Shown here one piece after another: positions 53,832 through 62,778 of a stretch of 64,000 nucleotides of DNA. The DNA is from JBBIJO01 sp037445895. Its GTDB lineage: Bacteria > Bacteroidota > Ignavibacteria > Kapaibacteriales > UBA2268. The DNA is taken from positions 1 to 64,000 of the forward strand of contig JBBIJO010000004.1 of the NCBI GenBank assembly GCA_037445895.1. Direction: 5' to 3'. The position numbers were made by a program, and so were the translations under genes. Numbering within the stretch: the stretch's first letter is position 1; each line of letters opens with the position of its first letter. Under the pieces are notes generated by a model. It saw nothing but the letters and a program-made list of their open reading frames with translations. It searched no databases and was not told where the DNA came from.

Positions 53832-54584
53832 TCACGGCGACATATCTCTTTGTCGCCGTATTTCGAAAAGAACAACACCGGCAGAAACCGATGCATTTAA
53901 CGATTCAATAGTTCCATACATTGGGATTTTGATAACGAAATCGCAACTATTAAGGACGCTATCGGTTAATCCTTTGCCTTCGTTACCAAATACAACAACT
54001 ATCGGAGAATCGTAAATTTTTTCGGTGTAAAGGCGCTCGGCTTTGCCGGAAGTTCCAACAATCCAAAAGTTCGCTTGTTTCAAAGTTTCTATTGCTTGCA
54101 GCGAACTCGACACCTTTGCTATTGGGAGATGCAACATAGCTCCGGCACTTGCTTTAATGGCAGTGTTTGTAATCGGAGCAGTATTTTTCGTAGTGATAAT
54201 CAATCCATTGGCACCAACGCATTCAACCGAACGGGCTATCGCTCCAAGGTTTTGGGGGTCCTCGATTCTATCTAACAATACCAGGATTGGCTTTTCGGTT
54301 TGTTCGAATGCTTTTTCGATTAACTCTTCGAGCGGAAAAGTTGTGATGCTACTCAAAATTGCAATGATTCCTTGAGTATTTGAATTTGGACAATATTCTT
54401 TGGTTAAATGCAAAAATTCTTTCTTCCCTGAATACGAAACTTGGATTTTTTTCATTTGTGCGATAGCTTTTAATTTCCCGAAAAGTTCTCCGTGTGTTCC
54501 GTATTGGATATAAATCTTTTCTATCTCGATTTTCTCGTTGCGTAAAGCCTCGAAAACCGTTTTTCTTCCAAAAAGGACATTCAT
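53832..54584 (-). CDS. rlmB: 23S rRNA (guanosine-2'-O-)-methyltransferase RlmB
   Basis: A SpoU-family methyltransferase, 250 residues from the ATG at 54584. It has an N-terminal RNA-binding domain (NVLFGRKTVFEALRNEKIE) and the SPOUT domain with trefoil-knot motifs LLDRIEDPQNLGAIARSVEC, VVVFGNEGKGL and IPMYGTIESLNASVSAGVVL. It methylates 23S rRNA G2251 in E. coli. It converges with ahcY. A 9-bp hairpin overlaps its 3' end (53834-53859) but lacks a T tract. Confidence 0.88.
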   Translation of the reverse strand: MNVLFGRKTVFEALRNEKIEIEKIYIQYGTHGELFGKLKAIAQMKKIQVSYSGKKEFLHLTKEYCPNSNTQGIIAILSSITTFPLEELIEKAFEQTEKPILVLLDRIEDPQNLGAIARSVECVGANGLIITTKNTAPITNTAIKASAGAMLHLPIAKVSSSLQAIETLKQANFWIVGTSGKAERLYTEKIYDSPIVVVFGNEGKGLTDSVLNSCDFVIKIPMYGTIESLNASVSAGVVLFEIRRQRDMSP

Positions 54585-54658
54585 ATAATAGCGAACGATT
54601 CTCAAATCATAAAATTAATAAAATATATTACGTCTAATTTGTTTTTTTAGCATTTACT

Positions 54659-55750
54659 GTGGTTTTAGTCGAAGAGCAAATACCGTTTCTTGCAGAAGCA
54701 TTGAGCAAGTGTAGCGAGGTTCGAACATTTTCGGGACGCAACATTACGCGTGATGATTTAATAGCAAGTGATTGCGAAATTTTATTTGTTCGTTCGATTA
54801 CAAAAGTCGATGCAAAATTGCTCGAAGGAACAAAAGTTCGTTTCGTCGGCACCGCAACTTCCGGAACTGACCATATCGACGTGGAATACCTCCGCTCGAA
54901 AGGAATCGCTTTTGCCGATGCCAAAGGAGCAAATGCTAATTCGGTAGCAGAATATGTAATATTTTCAATTTTACATTGGCTTTCCGATTTATATTTTGAC
55001 ATTAAAGGGAAAACGATTGGAGTTGTTGGTTTCGGGAGCATTGGTAAACTTGTTGCTAAGTATAGCGATTTACTTGGGTTACGGGTTTTAATAAACGACC
55101 CACCACTCCTCGAAAAGATACAAAGAGGCGAAGAACCATTTTTCCCAGGTTTCGTAGAACACGTTGAATTGGACGAAATAATCGAGGGCTCAGAAATTAT
55201 TACGAACCATACACCTTTGACTTTCGATGGAAAATATCCAACAGCGTATTTATTGAATCGCCAAAATCTTGCCCGTGTTCGAAAAAACTCCCTTTTTATT
55301 CATACATCGCGGGGTGGTGTTGTCGAAGAAAATGCGATGATTGGCATCGCTCAATCCCACAACGTTACTCTTGTTGTTGATGTTTGGGAAAACGAGCCGC
55401 AAGTTAATTGTAGCCTTGTTCCCATCTGTTTAATTGCAACTCCACACATCGCAGGATATTCTTTCGATGGAAAACTTCGTGGAAGCTGGGCTATGTTGAA
55501 AGCGTTCAAGGACTTGACAGGGCTCGAGCCAGATAGCGACAAAATCGAAAAAGAGTTGAGGCGATATAAACCTTTAGCCAAAAAATATTTTGAGCATCCT
55601 GCCGAGCTTTTCAAGGCACTTTCGGAATCCAGAAAATTGTTAGAAGATTCCAGTTTATTTAAACGGATTTGCCAACATCCGAGAAACAAAAGAAAAATAT
55701 TTTTCGATTCATTGCGAAAAAATTACCCTATGCGACGAGAAATTTTGTAA
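54659..55750 (+). CDS. pdxB: Erythronate-4-phosphate dehydrogenase
   Basis: A D-2-hydroxyacid dehydrogenase of 363 residues. Diagnostic parts are FVGTATSGTDHIDVEYLRSKG near the N-terminus, the NAD motif GVVGFGSIGKLVAKYSDLLG, the NHTPLTFDGKYPT and ATPHIAGYSFDGKLRG stretches, and a C-terminal dimerisation domain ending FDSLRKNYPMRRE. These match PdxB (pyridoxal phosphate synthesis, DXP-dependent route) better than serine-type SerA. It starts at GTG; an in-frame stop lies 24 bp upstream. folC follows 9 bp later. Confidence 0.88.
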   Translation: MVLVEEQIPFLAEALSKCSEVRTFSGRNITRDDLIASDCEILFVRSITKVDAKLLEGTKVRFVGTATSGTDHIDVEYLRSKGIAFADAKGANANSVAEYVIFSILHWLSDLYFDIKGKTIGVVGFGSIGKLVAKYSDLLGLRVLINDPPLLEKIQRGEEPFFPGFVEHVELDEIIEGSEIITNHTPLTFDGKYPTAYLLNRQNLARVRKNSLFIHTSRGGVVEENAMIGIAQSHNVTLVVDVWENEPQVNCSLVPICLIATPHIAGYSFDGKLRGSWAMLKAFKDLTGLEPDSDKIEKELRRYKPLAKKYFEHPAELFKALSESRKLLEDSSLFKRICQHPRNKRKIFFDSLRKNYPMRREIL

Positions 55751-55759
55751 TTTAGAGGT

Positions 55760-57112
55760 ATGGATAGCGATTTGTTAAATAAATTATTTAATCTTCGGCG
55801 ATTCGGCATTCAACCTGGTTTAGATAGAATCGAATATATTCTTGACAATGTCGATAATCCACAAAAGAAGTATTATACTATTCATATAGCAGGAACAAAT
55901 GGGAAAGGCAGTGTTGCATCGATTTTGGCTTCTATCCTCCAAGAAGTAGGGAGCAAAGTTGGGCTCTACACCTCACCCCACATTTTTTCGTTTAACGAAA
56001 GAATCAAACTAAATGGGGAAGAAATTGCCGACGCAGATTTAGAGCTGTTGGTAGCTAAATTTCTCGAAATAGGAGCCAAAGTCAACGCTACTTTCTTCGA
56101 AATTACAACAGCAATTGCTTTCGAATATTTCGCGCAACAAAAAGTCGACGTTGCCGTAATCGAAACCGGCTTAGGTGGTCGTTTCGACGCTACTAACGTC
56201 GTTTCTCCTTTATTTTCAGTCATTACAAAGATTGATTTAGACCACAAGGAGTATCTTGGTGATACGCTCCAAGCTATAACACTAGAAAAAGCGGGAATTG
56301 CCAAACCAAATCGCCCGTTGATTGTAGGAAAAAACATAAAAGATGTTTATTCCACCCTTACTAAATATCTCTATTCAAAAACTGGTATTCTACTTGCTGA
56401 ATTCCTAACTAAATTTAGCCAACCTAAATACATAGACGAAGCACACGAAAAGCTGATGCAGATTAACGTTAGTACTCCACAAAAGCATTATTTTCGATTG
56501 ACAACGCCTTTGCTTGGTAGCCATCAAATAGATAATATTGCGACTAGTCTTACTGCAATCGAGACAATTGAAATTCCTTTTGGCATCAAAGACGATCAAA
56601 TTTACAGTGGGCTTCGAAATGTTCGCCAAAATACAGGATTGTATGGCCGACTCGAAATACTTCGGCTCGAGCCTCCTATTGTGATTGACGTTGCCCATAA
56701 TCCCAATGCTGTTGCAACAACTCTTTCGGAATTAAACCTGATATTTCCTTCCCTTAGATGGAATGTGATTTTTGCTGCAATGAAGGACAAAGACATAAAA
56801 GGAATGGTGGAACCGATTGTTGCTTTTGCCAAAACTATAATGCTTCCTAATCTTTCCTATGAACGAGCAGAAAAGAACCAGACCATCAAAGAAATATTAG
56901 AAGAAACCAATTCCTTAATTCCTAATAATGATATGGATATTCCGGAAATCTATCTTTTCGATACCCCTGCGGAGGCTTTAAATTTTGGATTAGAATGTAA
57001 TGAGCCACTTCTTGTAGTCGGTTCTTTTTATCTTCTTGGCGAACTCGCAATAGACCTGACTCGAAAAGTAGGCTGGAAATTCAATGTGAAAAATAGCAAA
57101 ATAGTAATTTGA
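55760..57112 (+). CDS. folC: Folylpolyglutamate/dihydrofolate synthase
   Basis: A Mur-ligase-fold enzyme of 450 residues that adds glutamate to folates (and L-Glu to dihydropteroate). The ATP loop is AGTNGKGSVASILASILQE and the family signature TGLGGRFDATNVVSP follows. The C-terminal Mur domain begins near DVAHNPNAVATTLSELNL. AGAGG lies just before the ATG, with very short spacing. It ends the pdxB-folC pair. Both gene products and FolE belong to cofactor synthesis. Confidence 0.94.
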   Translation: MDSDLLNKLFNLRRFGIQPGLDRIEYILDNVDNPQKKYYTIHIAGTNGKGSVASILASILQEVGSKVGLYTSPHIFSFNERIKLNGEEIADADLELLVAKFLEIGAKVNATFFEITTAIAFEYFAQQKVDVAVIETGLGGRFDATNVVSPLFSVITKIDLDHKEYLGDTLQAITLEKAGIAKPNRPLIVGKNIKDVYSTLTKYLYSKTGILLAEFLTKFSQPKYIDEAHEKLMQINVSTPQKHYFRLTTPLLGSHQIDNIATSLTAIETIEIPFGIKDDQIYSGLRNVRQNTGLYGRLEILRLEPPIVIDVAHNPNAVATTLSELNLIFPSLRWNVIFAAMKDKDIKGMVEPIVAFAKTIMLPNLSYERAEKNQTIKEILEETNSLIPNNDMDIPEIYLFDTPAEALNFGLECNEPLLVVGSFYLLGELAIDLTRKVGWKFNVKNSKIVI

Positions 57113-57123
57113 GTTATCATTAA

Positions 57124-57381
57124 TTTGCTTTAAGGTTTATTGTCGGTCGGGTAGTCCATTTCGGATTGACGGCGGGGAATCCAGTTGAGTTTGCTAATTT
57201 CTTTAAAAAAGCCTTCGATTGGAAATCCTTAAAATATAAGGGATATAAATACTGTTCTGCAACCACAGAAATGCCCGACAAAGTCCGGGGTCGGGGTAGT
57301 GTGATTGGCGAAAAGTCCAAACAGATACTTCCCAACGCTAACGTCGCCGAAGTAGAATATATCGAATTCGAGCTTGGCTAA
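57124..57381 (+). pseudogene. Possible remnant: 3' end of an unidentified gene
   Basis: The open frame from 57124 to the stop at 57381 encodes 85 residues, ending NVAEVEYIEFELG, in codons that look like the rest of the genome (for example GAATTC-GAG, GTAGAA). It has no convincing start (a TTG at 57166 is internal) and I do not recognise it. An opposing frame on the minus strand also exists. It may be the end of a gene truncated by deletion or a short unknown protein. Confidence is low. Confidence 0.25.
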
Positions 57382-57459
57382 ATCCCTTCGGTGCTTCATA
57401 AGTAGGTAAAATGATTGTGATATTTCAAGATTGATTAATATAGTTCTCCATTTATTTCG

Positions 57460-57467
57460 TAATTTTG
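57460..57467 (+). promoter_or_regulatory. Possible -7 element of maeB
   Basis: TAATTTTG exactly matches the TAnnTTTG consensus, 41 bp before the maeB ATG. A TTG lies 26 bp further upstream, a little too far for the usual spacing. Confidence 0.4.
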
Positions 57468-57508
57468 TTTTTATCTAGTTCTTTGTTTTTATAAATTTGA
57501 GGTTGACA

Positions 57509-59776
57509 ATGAAAATTTTACGAGAAGAAGCCCTTGAATATCATTCATCGGGTCGAAAGGGCAAGATTGAGGTTATTATTACTAAGCCTTGTATTACACA
57601 ACGGGATTTATCGTTAGCATACACTCCTGGTGTAGCTGAACCCTGTCGCGAAATTCATAAGGACGTCGAAACTGTTTATGAATACACAGCAAAAGGCAAT
57701 TTAGTTGCGGTTATTTCCAATGGGACTGCCGTTTTGGGGCTCGGGAATATTGGAGCAGAAGCAGGAAAGCCAGTTATGGAAGGCAAAGGTGTTCTTTTCA
57801 AAGCTTTTGCCGATATTGATGTGTTCGATTTAGAACTCAGAACAGAAGACCCGCAAGAGGTAATCCGGACGTGCCAAATCCTTGAACCTACGTTTGGAGG
57901 AATAAATCTCGAAGACATTAAGGCTCCCGAGTGTTTTATTATCGAAGAAGAATTGAAAAGAACTTTACAGATTCCTGTTTTCCACGATGACCAACATGGG
58001 ACAGCCATCATCTCGGGTGCCGCATTACTAAATGCCGTTGAGCTTGCCGGCAAAAAGCTCGACGAGGTAAAAGTCGTTTACAATGGTGCGGGAGCTTCTG
58101 GGATAGCTTGTGCCAAATTCCATATTAGTCTTGGTGTTAAGAAAGAGAATGTTATTTTGTGCGATACTACTGGGGTTATCTATAAAGGAAGGACAAAAGG
58201 TATGAACCCCCATAAGGAATATTTTGCTGTCGAAACCGAAAAGCGAACACTTGCCGAAGCATTAGAAGGTGCCGATGTCTTTGTGGGTCTTTCGGTTGGG
58301 GGAGTTTTGACAAAAGATATGGTTCGTGCTATGGCCGATAATCCTATAATTTTTGCAATGGCAAATCCCGACCCTGAAATTACTTACGAGGAAGCTCTCG
58401 AAGCTCGAACCGATTTGATAATGGCTACCGGAAGGTCCGATTATCCAAACCAAGTAAACAATGTTCTGGGTTTTCCATTTATTTTCCGCGGTGCATTAGA
58501 TGTTCGTGCAACGACAATTAACGAGGAAATGAAAATCGCTGCTGCTTATGCTCTTGCTCGGTTGGCGAAAGAGGAGGTCCCCGAAATCGTTAAACGTGCC
58601 TATGGAGTCAAGGAATTAAAGTTCGGTCGCGAGTATATCATTCCTAAACCGTTCGACCCGCGCGTTCTTACTTGGGTTGCCCCTGCCGTTGCAAAAGCAG
58701 CAATGGATAGTGGTGTTGCTCGTTATCCAATAACGGATTTCGAAGAATATAAACGGCAACTCGACATACGAATGGGACGTGCTCAGCTAATTATGACACC
58801 AATATTCAACAAAGCGGCGAGCAACCCCAAACGTATCGTATTTCCCGAAGGTAACGAACCTAAAATCATTCGTGCAGCAACTCTTGCAGTGAGCGAAGGA
58901 ATTGCTAAACCTATATTGCTTGGGAAAAAAGAGATTATTGAAAAAGTCGCCGAAGAAAACGACTACGAACTTAATGGAATTGAAGTTATCGACCCCGAGA
59001 CTTATCCTAAACTGCAAATGTATATCGAAGAATACTTTCGTATGCGACAGCGCAAAGGGGTAACTTTTGAAACGGCAATTAAAGATATGTCCCATCGACC
59101 GAATTATTTTGGTGCAATGATGGTCCATATTGGCGATGCCGATGGTATGATTTCTGGATTAACGAAACATTATCCAAACACAATTCGCCCTGCCTTGCAA
59201 ATAATTGGCCACGACAGTCGCTATTCCAAAGTATCGGGGCTTTATATTCTCTCTTTCAAAAAAGGAGTTTACTTCCTCGCCGATACAACCGTCAATTTGA
59301 ACCCAAACGCAGAAGACATTTGCGATATTACGCTCCAAGCGGCTGAATTTGTAACTAATTTCGATATACAACCCAAGATTGCTCTGCTTTCGTATAGCAA
59401 TTTCGGTTCAGCCGAAGGCGAAATTCCCGAAAAGATGAGAAAGGCTCTTGAACTAATAAAAAATAAACGAGCAGACTTAATTGTTGATGGCGAAATGCAA
59501 GCAGACACAGCCGTTGTTCCTGAAATTATCGACGAAACTTATCCTTTCAGCGAACTCAAAGAGGGAGCAAACGTCTTGATATTTCCCGACCTCGATGCAG
59601 GCAACATTGCATATAAACTGCTGGCTCGATTGGGCGGTGCTCATCCTATTGGACCTATCCTCCTTGGAATGAACAAGAGTGTCCACGTCCTCCAGCGCGG
59701 CGCAACTGTTAACGAAATACTCGAAATGATTGCAATTGCCGTCGTCGATGCCCAAAACAAAGAGAAAAACAACTAA
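57509..59776 (+). CDS. maeB: NADP-dependent malic enzyme (MaeB type, with PTA-like domain)
   Basis: Converts malate to pyruvate and CO2, making NADPH. The 755-residue protein has an N-terminal malic-enzyme module (SLAYTPGVAEPCREIHKD, HDDQHGTAIISGAALLNAVE, NGAGASGIACAKFHISLGVK) and a C-terminal phosphotransacetylase-like module from about 425 (PEGNEPKIIRAATLAVSEGI, AHPIGPILLGMNKSVHVLQR). This is the MaeB length. The C-terminal module is usually regulatory (acetyl-CoA). GAGG precedes the ATG; an in-frame TTG 12 bp upstream is less likely. Confidence 0.95.
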   Translation: MKILREEALEYHSSGRKGKIEVIITKPCITQRDLSLAYTPGVAEPCREIHKDVETVYEYTAKGNLVAVISNGTAVLGLGNIGAEAGKPVMEGKGVLFKAFADIDVFDLELRTEDPQEVIRTCQILEPTFGGINLEDIKAPECFIIEEELKRTLQIPVFHDDQHGTAIISGAALLNAVELAGKKLDEVKVVYNGAGASGIACAKFHISLGVKKENVILCDTTGVIYKGRTKGMNPHKEYFAVETEKRTLAEALEGADVFVGLSVGGVLTKDMVRAMADNPIIFAMANPDPEITYEEALEARTDLIMATGRSDYPNQVNNVLGFPFIFRGALDVRATTINEEMKIAAAYALARLAKEEVPEIVKRAYGVKELKFGREYIIPKPFDPRVLTWVAPAVAKAAMDSGVARYPITDFEEYKRQLDIRMGRAQLIMTPIFNKAASNPKRIVFPEGNEPKIIRAATLAVSEGIAKPILLGKKEIIEKVAEENDYELNGIEVIDPETYPKLQMYIEEYFRMRQRKGVTFETAIKDMSHRPNYFGAMMVHIGDADGMISGLTKHYPNTIRPALQIIGHDSRYSKVSGLYILSFKKGVYFLADTTVNLNPNAEDICDITLQAAEFVTNFDIQPKIALLSYSNFGSAEGEIPEKMRKALELIKNKRADLIVDGEMQADTAVVPEIIDETYPFSELKEGANVLIFPDLDAGNIAYKLLARLGGAHPIGPILLGMNKSVHVLQRGATVNEILEMIAIAVVDAQNKEKNN

Positions 59777-59800
59777 CCAGCAAATTCCTTTTTCCAAAAT

Positions 59801-59829
59801 AAGAGGGCTGTTGATTTAACAGCCCTCTT
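59801..59829. terminator. Bidirectional terminator between maeB and hemC
   Basis: A perfect 12-bp inverted repeat (AAGAGGGCTGTT / AACAGCCCTCTT, 59801-59812 and 59818-59829) encloses the 5-nt loop GATTT. It lies between the convergent maeB and hemC genes, 24 bp after maeB. It can serve either strand because T/A runs flank it on both sides. Confidence 0.8.
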
Positions 59830-59916
59830 AAAATTTATAGCAGTATATCGAAGACTACTTTGTTCAAATAACATAAATTGGGTGAAAAGATAGCGACTCC
59901 CATAAATAATTGTAAA

Positions 59917-60837
59917 CTATAGCCCCAACACTTTTGCGGCTCCTTGTTCAATAAGAGTTTGGGCAAGGAGTTGACCAAGTTCATCGGGACTGTCTTTGCT
60001 TCCGACTAACGAAGAGCGAAAATAATGGGAACCATCGGGCGAAGCCACCAATCCGTCGAGGATAATCTCGCCATTCAATGCGTAAGCATATCCGGCTATC
60101 GGAGTCTGGCATCCGCCGCCTAAACTTCGCAAGAATGAACGTTCTGCCTGAACTGCGAGCGAAGTTTCTTCGTGGTTAAGTATTGCAGCAATCTCGAAAG
60201 CCTGAGAATTTTGCGATAAACATTCGATTGCGATAGCACCTTGGCCAACAGCGGGTAAAATCATCTCGGTTGGGAAAACTTCCGTAATTGTATGAGTATA
60301 TCCAATCCGCTCTAAACCAGCGTAAGCAAGAACGATTGCATCGTAATCCGAGGCGAAAAGGTTGCGGATGCGTGTTTCGACATTTCCGCGAAAGCTCGCA
60401 GCAATACGTAAATCGGGCCGTAAATGGAGGAGTTGGCTAGCGCGACGTAGCGAACTTGTTCCAATCTTTGCATTGTTCGCAAGCGAAAAAAATGGAGTGT
60501 TATTTTTTGCAATCAACACGTCTTCGGGATGAGCGCGCTCGAGGACGGCGGAGATTGTTAAACCCTCGGGTAGTTCGGTAGGAAGGTCTTTCAAACTATG
60601 GATGGCAATATCAATCGCACCTTCGAGCAGAGCCTCTTCTATTTCTTTTGTAAACAATCCTTTGCTGGTTAATGAAGCTGGATTTTGCTTTTGAAGTTGG
60701 TCCCCAGTAGTTCTAATAATTCTTACCTCGAAAATTAGGGAAGGGAAGACATCTCGAAGCAAAGATACAACATAATTTGTTTGCCAAAGGGCAAGATGAC
60801 TACCGCGAGTCCCGATAAGAATCCGATTGCCTTGCAT
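59917..60837 (-). CDS. hemC: Hydroxymethylbilane synthase (porphobilinogen deaminase)
   Basis: Joins four porphobilinogens to hydroxymethylbilane in haem synthesis. It is 306 residues long, with IGTRGSHLALWQTNYVVSLL at the N-terminus, HSLKDLPTELPEGLTISAVL, the arginine-rich AKIGTSSLRRASQLLHLRPD, and LGGGCQTPIAGYA containing the cysteine that holds the dipyrromethane cofactor. It starts only 2 bp after the response-regulator stop, so it is the last gene of the fliW-csrA-regulator operon. Confidence 0.96.
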   Translation of the reverse strand: MQGNRILIGTRGSHLALWQTNYVVSLLRDVFPSLIFEVRIIRTTGDQLQKQNPASLTSKGLFTKEIEEALLEGAIDIAIHSLKDLPTELPEGLTISAVLERAHPEDVLIAKNNTPFFSLANNAKIGTSSLRRASQLLHLRPDLRIAASFRGNVETRIRNLFASDYDAIVLAYAGLERIGYTHTITEVFPTEMILPAVGQGAIAIECLSQNSQAFEIAAILNHEETSLAVQAERSFLRSLGGGCQTPIAGYAYALNGEIILDGLVASPDGSHYFRSSLVGSKDSPDELGQLLAQTLIEQGAAKVLGL

Positions 60838-60839
60838 TC

Positions 60840-61451
60840 CTATTTTTTCTTAGTCTTCAAAAGGAGTTTTTTTATTGCATCGATGTTTGTTCGTTCATCG
60901 GCTTCGCGGTAGCTTTCGGCTGCCTTTTCGGCTTGTGCCGCGGGGATAGTTTCGCTACTTTCTTCCTCTGTTGTTTCTTTCGCCTCCTGTTCGCTCTTCA
61001 AAGTTGGGATTTCGAGTTCTTCGTCCAGTGGAGTAAGGCTTTCGATTGGTAATCCGGCTGCAATCTTTTCCATCCTATCGATTCCAAAAATCCCAACTAA
61101 CTTCTCGAAAATAGTTGTTCGAGTGAAAGGTTTTGTAATAAAACCATTGACTCCGAGTTTAACAGCTCGCCCAAGATTTTCGGTATCCGATAGAGCCGAA
61201 ATAATTAATACCGGGATGCTTTTGGTTCTTTTAATTGATTTAAGCAATTTTAGAGTCTGGTGTCCCGAAAGGTCGGGCATCAGAATGTCCAACACAATGA
61301 TTTCGGGAAGATGTTCAACCGCGAGATTGATTCCTTCGTAGCCATTCGATGCAAGATATGTTTTGCTAAAACCGTAGCTTTGTAAAGTCTTCGAAAGAAT
61401 GCGTTGCATCCAAACATCGTCGTCTATAATCAAAGCACTGTATTCAGCCAT
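60840..61451 (-). CDS. Stand-alone response regulator (REC-only)
   Basis: This 203-residue protein has one receiver domain (about 4-125), with DDD at the acidic pocket (LIIDDDVWMQRIL), the phosphoacceptor Asp in IIVLDILMPDLSG, and the Lys in GFITKPFTRTTIFEKL. The remaining 75 or so residues are Glu/Lys/Ala-rich and show no DNA-binding or enzymatic output domain. The ATG at 61451, with AAGGGA upstream, overlaps the end of csrA by 8 bp. The signal-sensing kinase is not in the window. Function in the operon is unknown. Confidence 0.85.
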   Translation of the reverse strand: MAEYSALIIDDDVWMQRILSKTLQSYGFSKTYLASNGYEGINLAVEHLPEIIVLDILMPDLSGHQTLKLLKSIKRTKSIPVLIISALSDTENLGRAVKLGVNGFITKPFTRTTIFEKLVGIFGIDRMEKIAAGLPIESLTPLDEELEIPTLKSEQEAKETTEEESSETIPAAQAEKAAESYREADERTNIDAIKKLLLKTKKK

Positions 61452-61767
61452 TTTTATTCCCTTTTTCAATATTGTTTTCGTTTCTGTTAGGAAAAACAAG
61501 GGTCTGATGGCTCAAATGGTCGTCCACTTTGCTGTTAATCCTAACGGGAGCGACTTTCAGGGCATCCTTGAGTTGAGCAATCTCGGTTTTAGCCGCTTGT
61601 TTATTGATTTCGATTATCTTGTCGTAAATTTCCTTTCGATGGACGGATATAGATTTTGGAGCTTCTATCCCAAGACGCACAACGCCACGGCTATATCCAA
61701 TTACAGTAATTTTCACAGAAGAGCCTATTGTAATTATTTCTCCTATCTTCCTTGATAATACCAGCAT
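61444..61767 (-). CDS. csrA: Carbon storage regulator CsrA
   Basis: An RNA-binding post-transcriptional regulator that blocks translation at GGA-containing leaders. It is 107 residues, longer than the usual 60-75. The core (MLVLSRKIGEIITIGSSVKI, VVRLGIEAPKSISVHRKEIY) has the RNA-contacting L4 and the VHR arginine. A charged tail follows (about 60-107; KVAPVRINSKVDDHLSHQTL) that I do not recognise. It lies 13 bp after fliW. FliW binds and sequesters CsrA in other bacteria. Confidence 0.93.
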   Translation of the reverse strand: MLVLSRKIGEIITIGSSVKITVIGYSRGVVRLGIEAPKSISVHRKEIYDKIIEINKQAAKTEIAQLKDALKVAPVRINSKVDDHLSHQTLVFPNRNENNIEKGNKNG

Positions 61768-61780
61768 AACTTCCTCGTTT

Positions 61781-62221
61781 CTATTCGTTTGCAGTTGTTT
61801 TTTGTGGAATCACAAAGCTTGTTGAATACCTATCGGTTGGTAGTATTGTTTGCCACCCTTTTTGAGTTTCGACGTCGAATACGACAGGTGCCTTCAAATT
61901 CGCGCTCATCTGCTTATTTTCATCTTCCAAAATAACGATAACCATCAAAACGAGTTTCTCGAGGTCGAAATCATCGCCGGGGTCGTATTTTAAGTCTAAA
62001 TACCAAGGGCTGATAATTGGGAAGCCAATTTCGGGCCTTTCAATCGAAATCAACCATTTGAAAGGGAGAGTTTCCTCGTCCGAAATTAATACGAATTCCT
62101 TTAAATCTTCGAATCCAAGTATCCCATCTTCGAAATAAAAAATATGTTGTGGTTCTATCTCAATCTCTCCAAATTGAGTGGTTCTAATTTTTCTTGTTGT
62201 TTTCAACTGTTCTTGATTCAT
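61781..62221 (-). CDS. fliW: Flagellar assembly factor FliW
   Basis: Binds CsrA and flagellin, linking flagellin level to CsrA activity. The 146 residues are typical, with FGEIEIEPQHIFYFEDGILG, FEDLKEFVLI and WLISIERPEIGFPIISPWYL. It is the first gene of the four-gene minus-strand operon. No other flagellar gene is visible within the window, so the link to motility here is only inferred. Confidence 0.9.
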   Translation of the reverse strand: MNQEQLKTTRKIRTTQFGEIEIEPQHIFYFEDGILGFEDLKEFVLISDEETLPFKWLISIERPEIGFPIISPWYLDLKYDPGDDFDLEKLVLMVIVILEDENKQMSANLKAPVVFDVETQKGWQTILPTDRYSTSFVIPQKTTANE

Positions 62222-62568
62222 AGCGTTTAAGCAAAATTTATCAATGTAAAATTAAAAATCTTTTTCCGTTCTGCAAAATAAATTTTCAAGGAATGCCCGA
62301 AGGAAAGAATAATTATCTTACTTTTTCATCCGTATATTTTACGTCCGTTACCGCTATTTTCAAAATGGTGATTTAAGGTGTTTTTTTGTAGGTAAGAATA
62401 TCAGTTCCCCCCATCGTTGTAACTCGTTGCCTTACGTTTTGAATAATTCCAGTCTTACTTCCGAATTTTGTAATAGCGTTGTAATCTCCATTGTTATTTT
62501 TTGAGTAAATAATATAATTATGCGGAAAGCAAAAATAACTTTTTCAAAAAAATAAAAAAATTTTTTTA
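62222..62568. other. Gene-free gap upstream of fliW
   Basis: This stretch of about 350 bp is AT-rich and holds the divergent promoter regions of fliW (minus) and the small secreted-protein gene (plus). No gene is recognisable, and I found no clear sigma-28-like element by eye. Confidence 0.4.
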
Positions 62569-62602
62569 TTTGAATAACGAAAACTTTTCTTTCATAATTT
62601 TG
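62569..62602 (+). promoter_or_regulatory. Promoter of the first small secreted-protein gene
   Basis: TTTG (62569-62572) and TAATTTTG (62595-62602) are 22 bp apart and resemble the Bacteroidota TTTG / TAnnTTTG promoter. In the downstream copy the -7 element is preserved (62987-62994) but the TTTG is AATG. Confidence 0.5.
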
Positions 62603-62778
62603 CGTTGCCTTTCGAGGCAAATTTGTTAAACATTAATTGAGAGGTTCTCTATGAAACGCACAATTCTTGCAACATTAGTTGCAATAACATTTCTCGCAAC
62701 GAGTCTATTCGCACAAGCTCCCGCGTCAACAACCAAAGAGAAGAAGGAAAAACCGAAGACCGAAATAAAAAAAGAAGC
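62571..62778 (+). repeat. 208-bp direct repeat, copy 1
   Basis: This block is repeated at 62963-63170 (offset 392 bp) with only three mismatches (62728, 62761, 62767). It covers the -7 element, the 5' leader with its hairpin, the start codon and about 43 codons of signal peptide and Lys-rich linker. Confidence 0.95.
62605..62620 (+). promoter_or_regulatory. UUCG-loop hairpin in the mRNA leader
   Basis: TTGCCT (62605-62610) pairs with AGGCAA (62615-62620) around a TTCG loop, just downstream of the -7 element. It would form near the 5' end of the transcript and could stabilise it. The identical hairpin occurs at 62997-63012 in the second copy. Confidence 0.55.

Larger units (their letters stand above)
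57113..57508. other. Gap with a possible gene remnant and the maeB promoter region
   Basis: This 396-bp gap holds a plus-strand open frame (57124-57381, described separately) and TAATTTTG at 57460-57467. I see nothing else that looks like a gene. Confidence 0.5.

Noticed and set aside
53834..53859. ACGGCGACA/TGTCGCCGT hairpin as terminator for ahcY or rlmB
   Set aside because: It overlaps the last rlmB codons and is not followed by a T tract on either strand.
57120..57335. Minus-strand open frame between folC and maeB
   Set aside because: The plus-strand frame has the more genome-like codon pattern, and the minus-strand one shows no family features; neither is secure.
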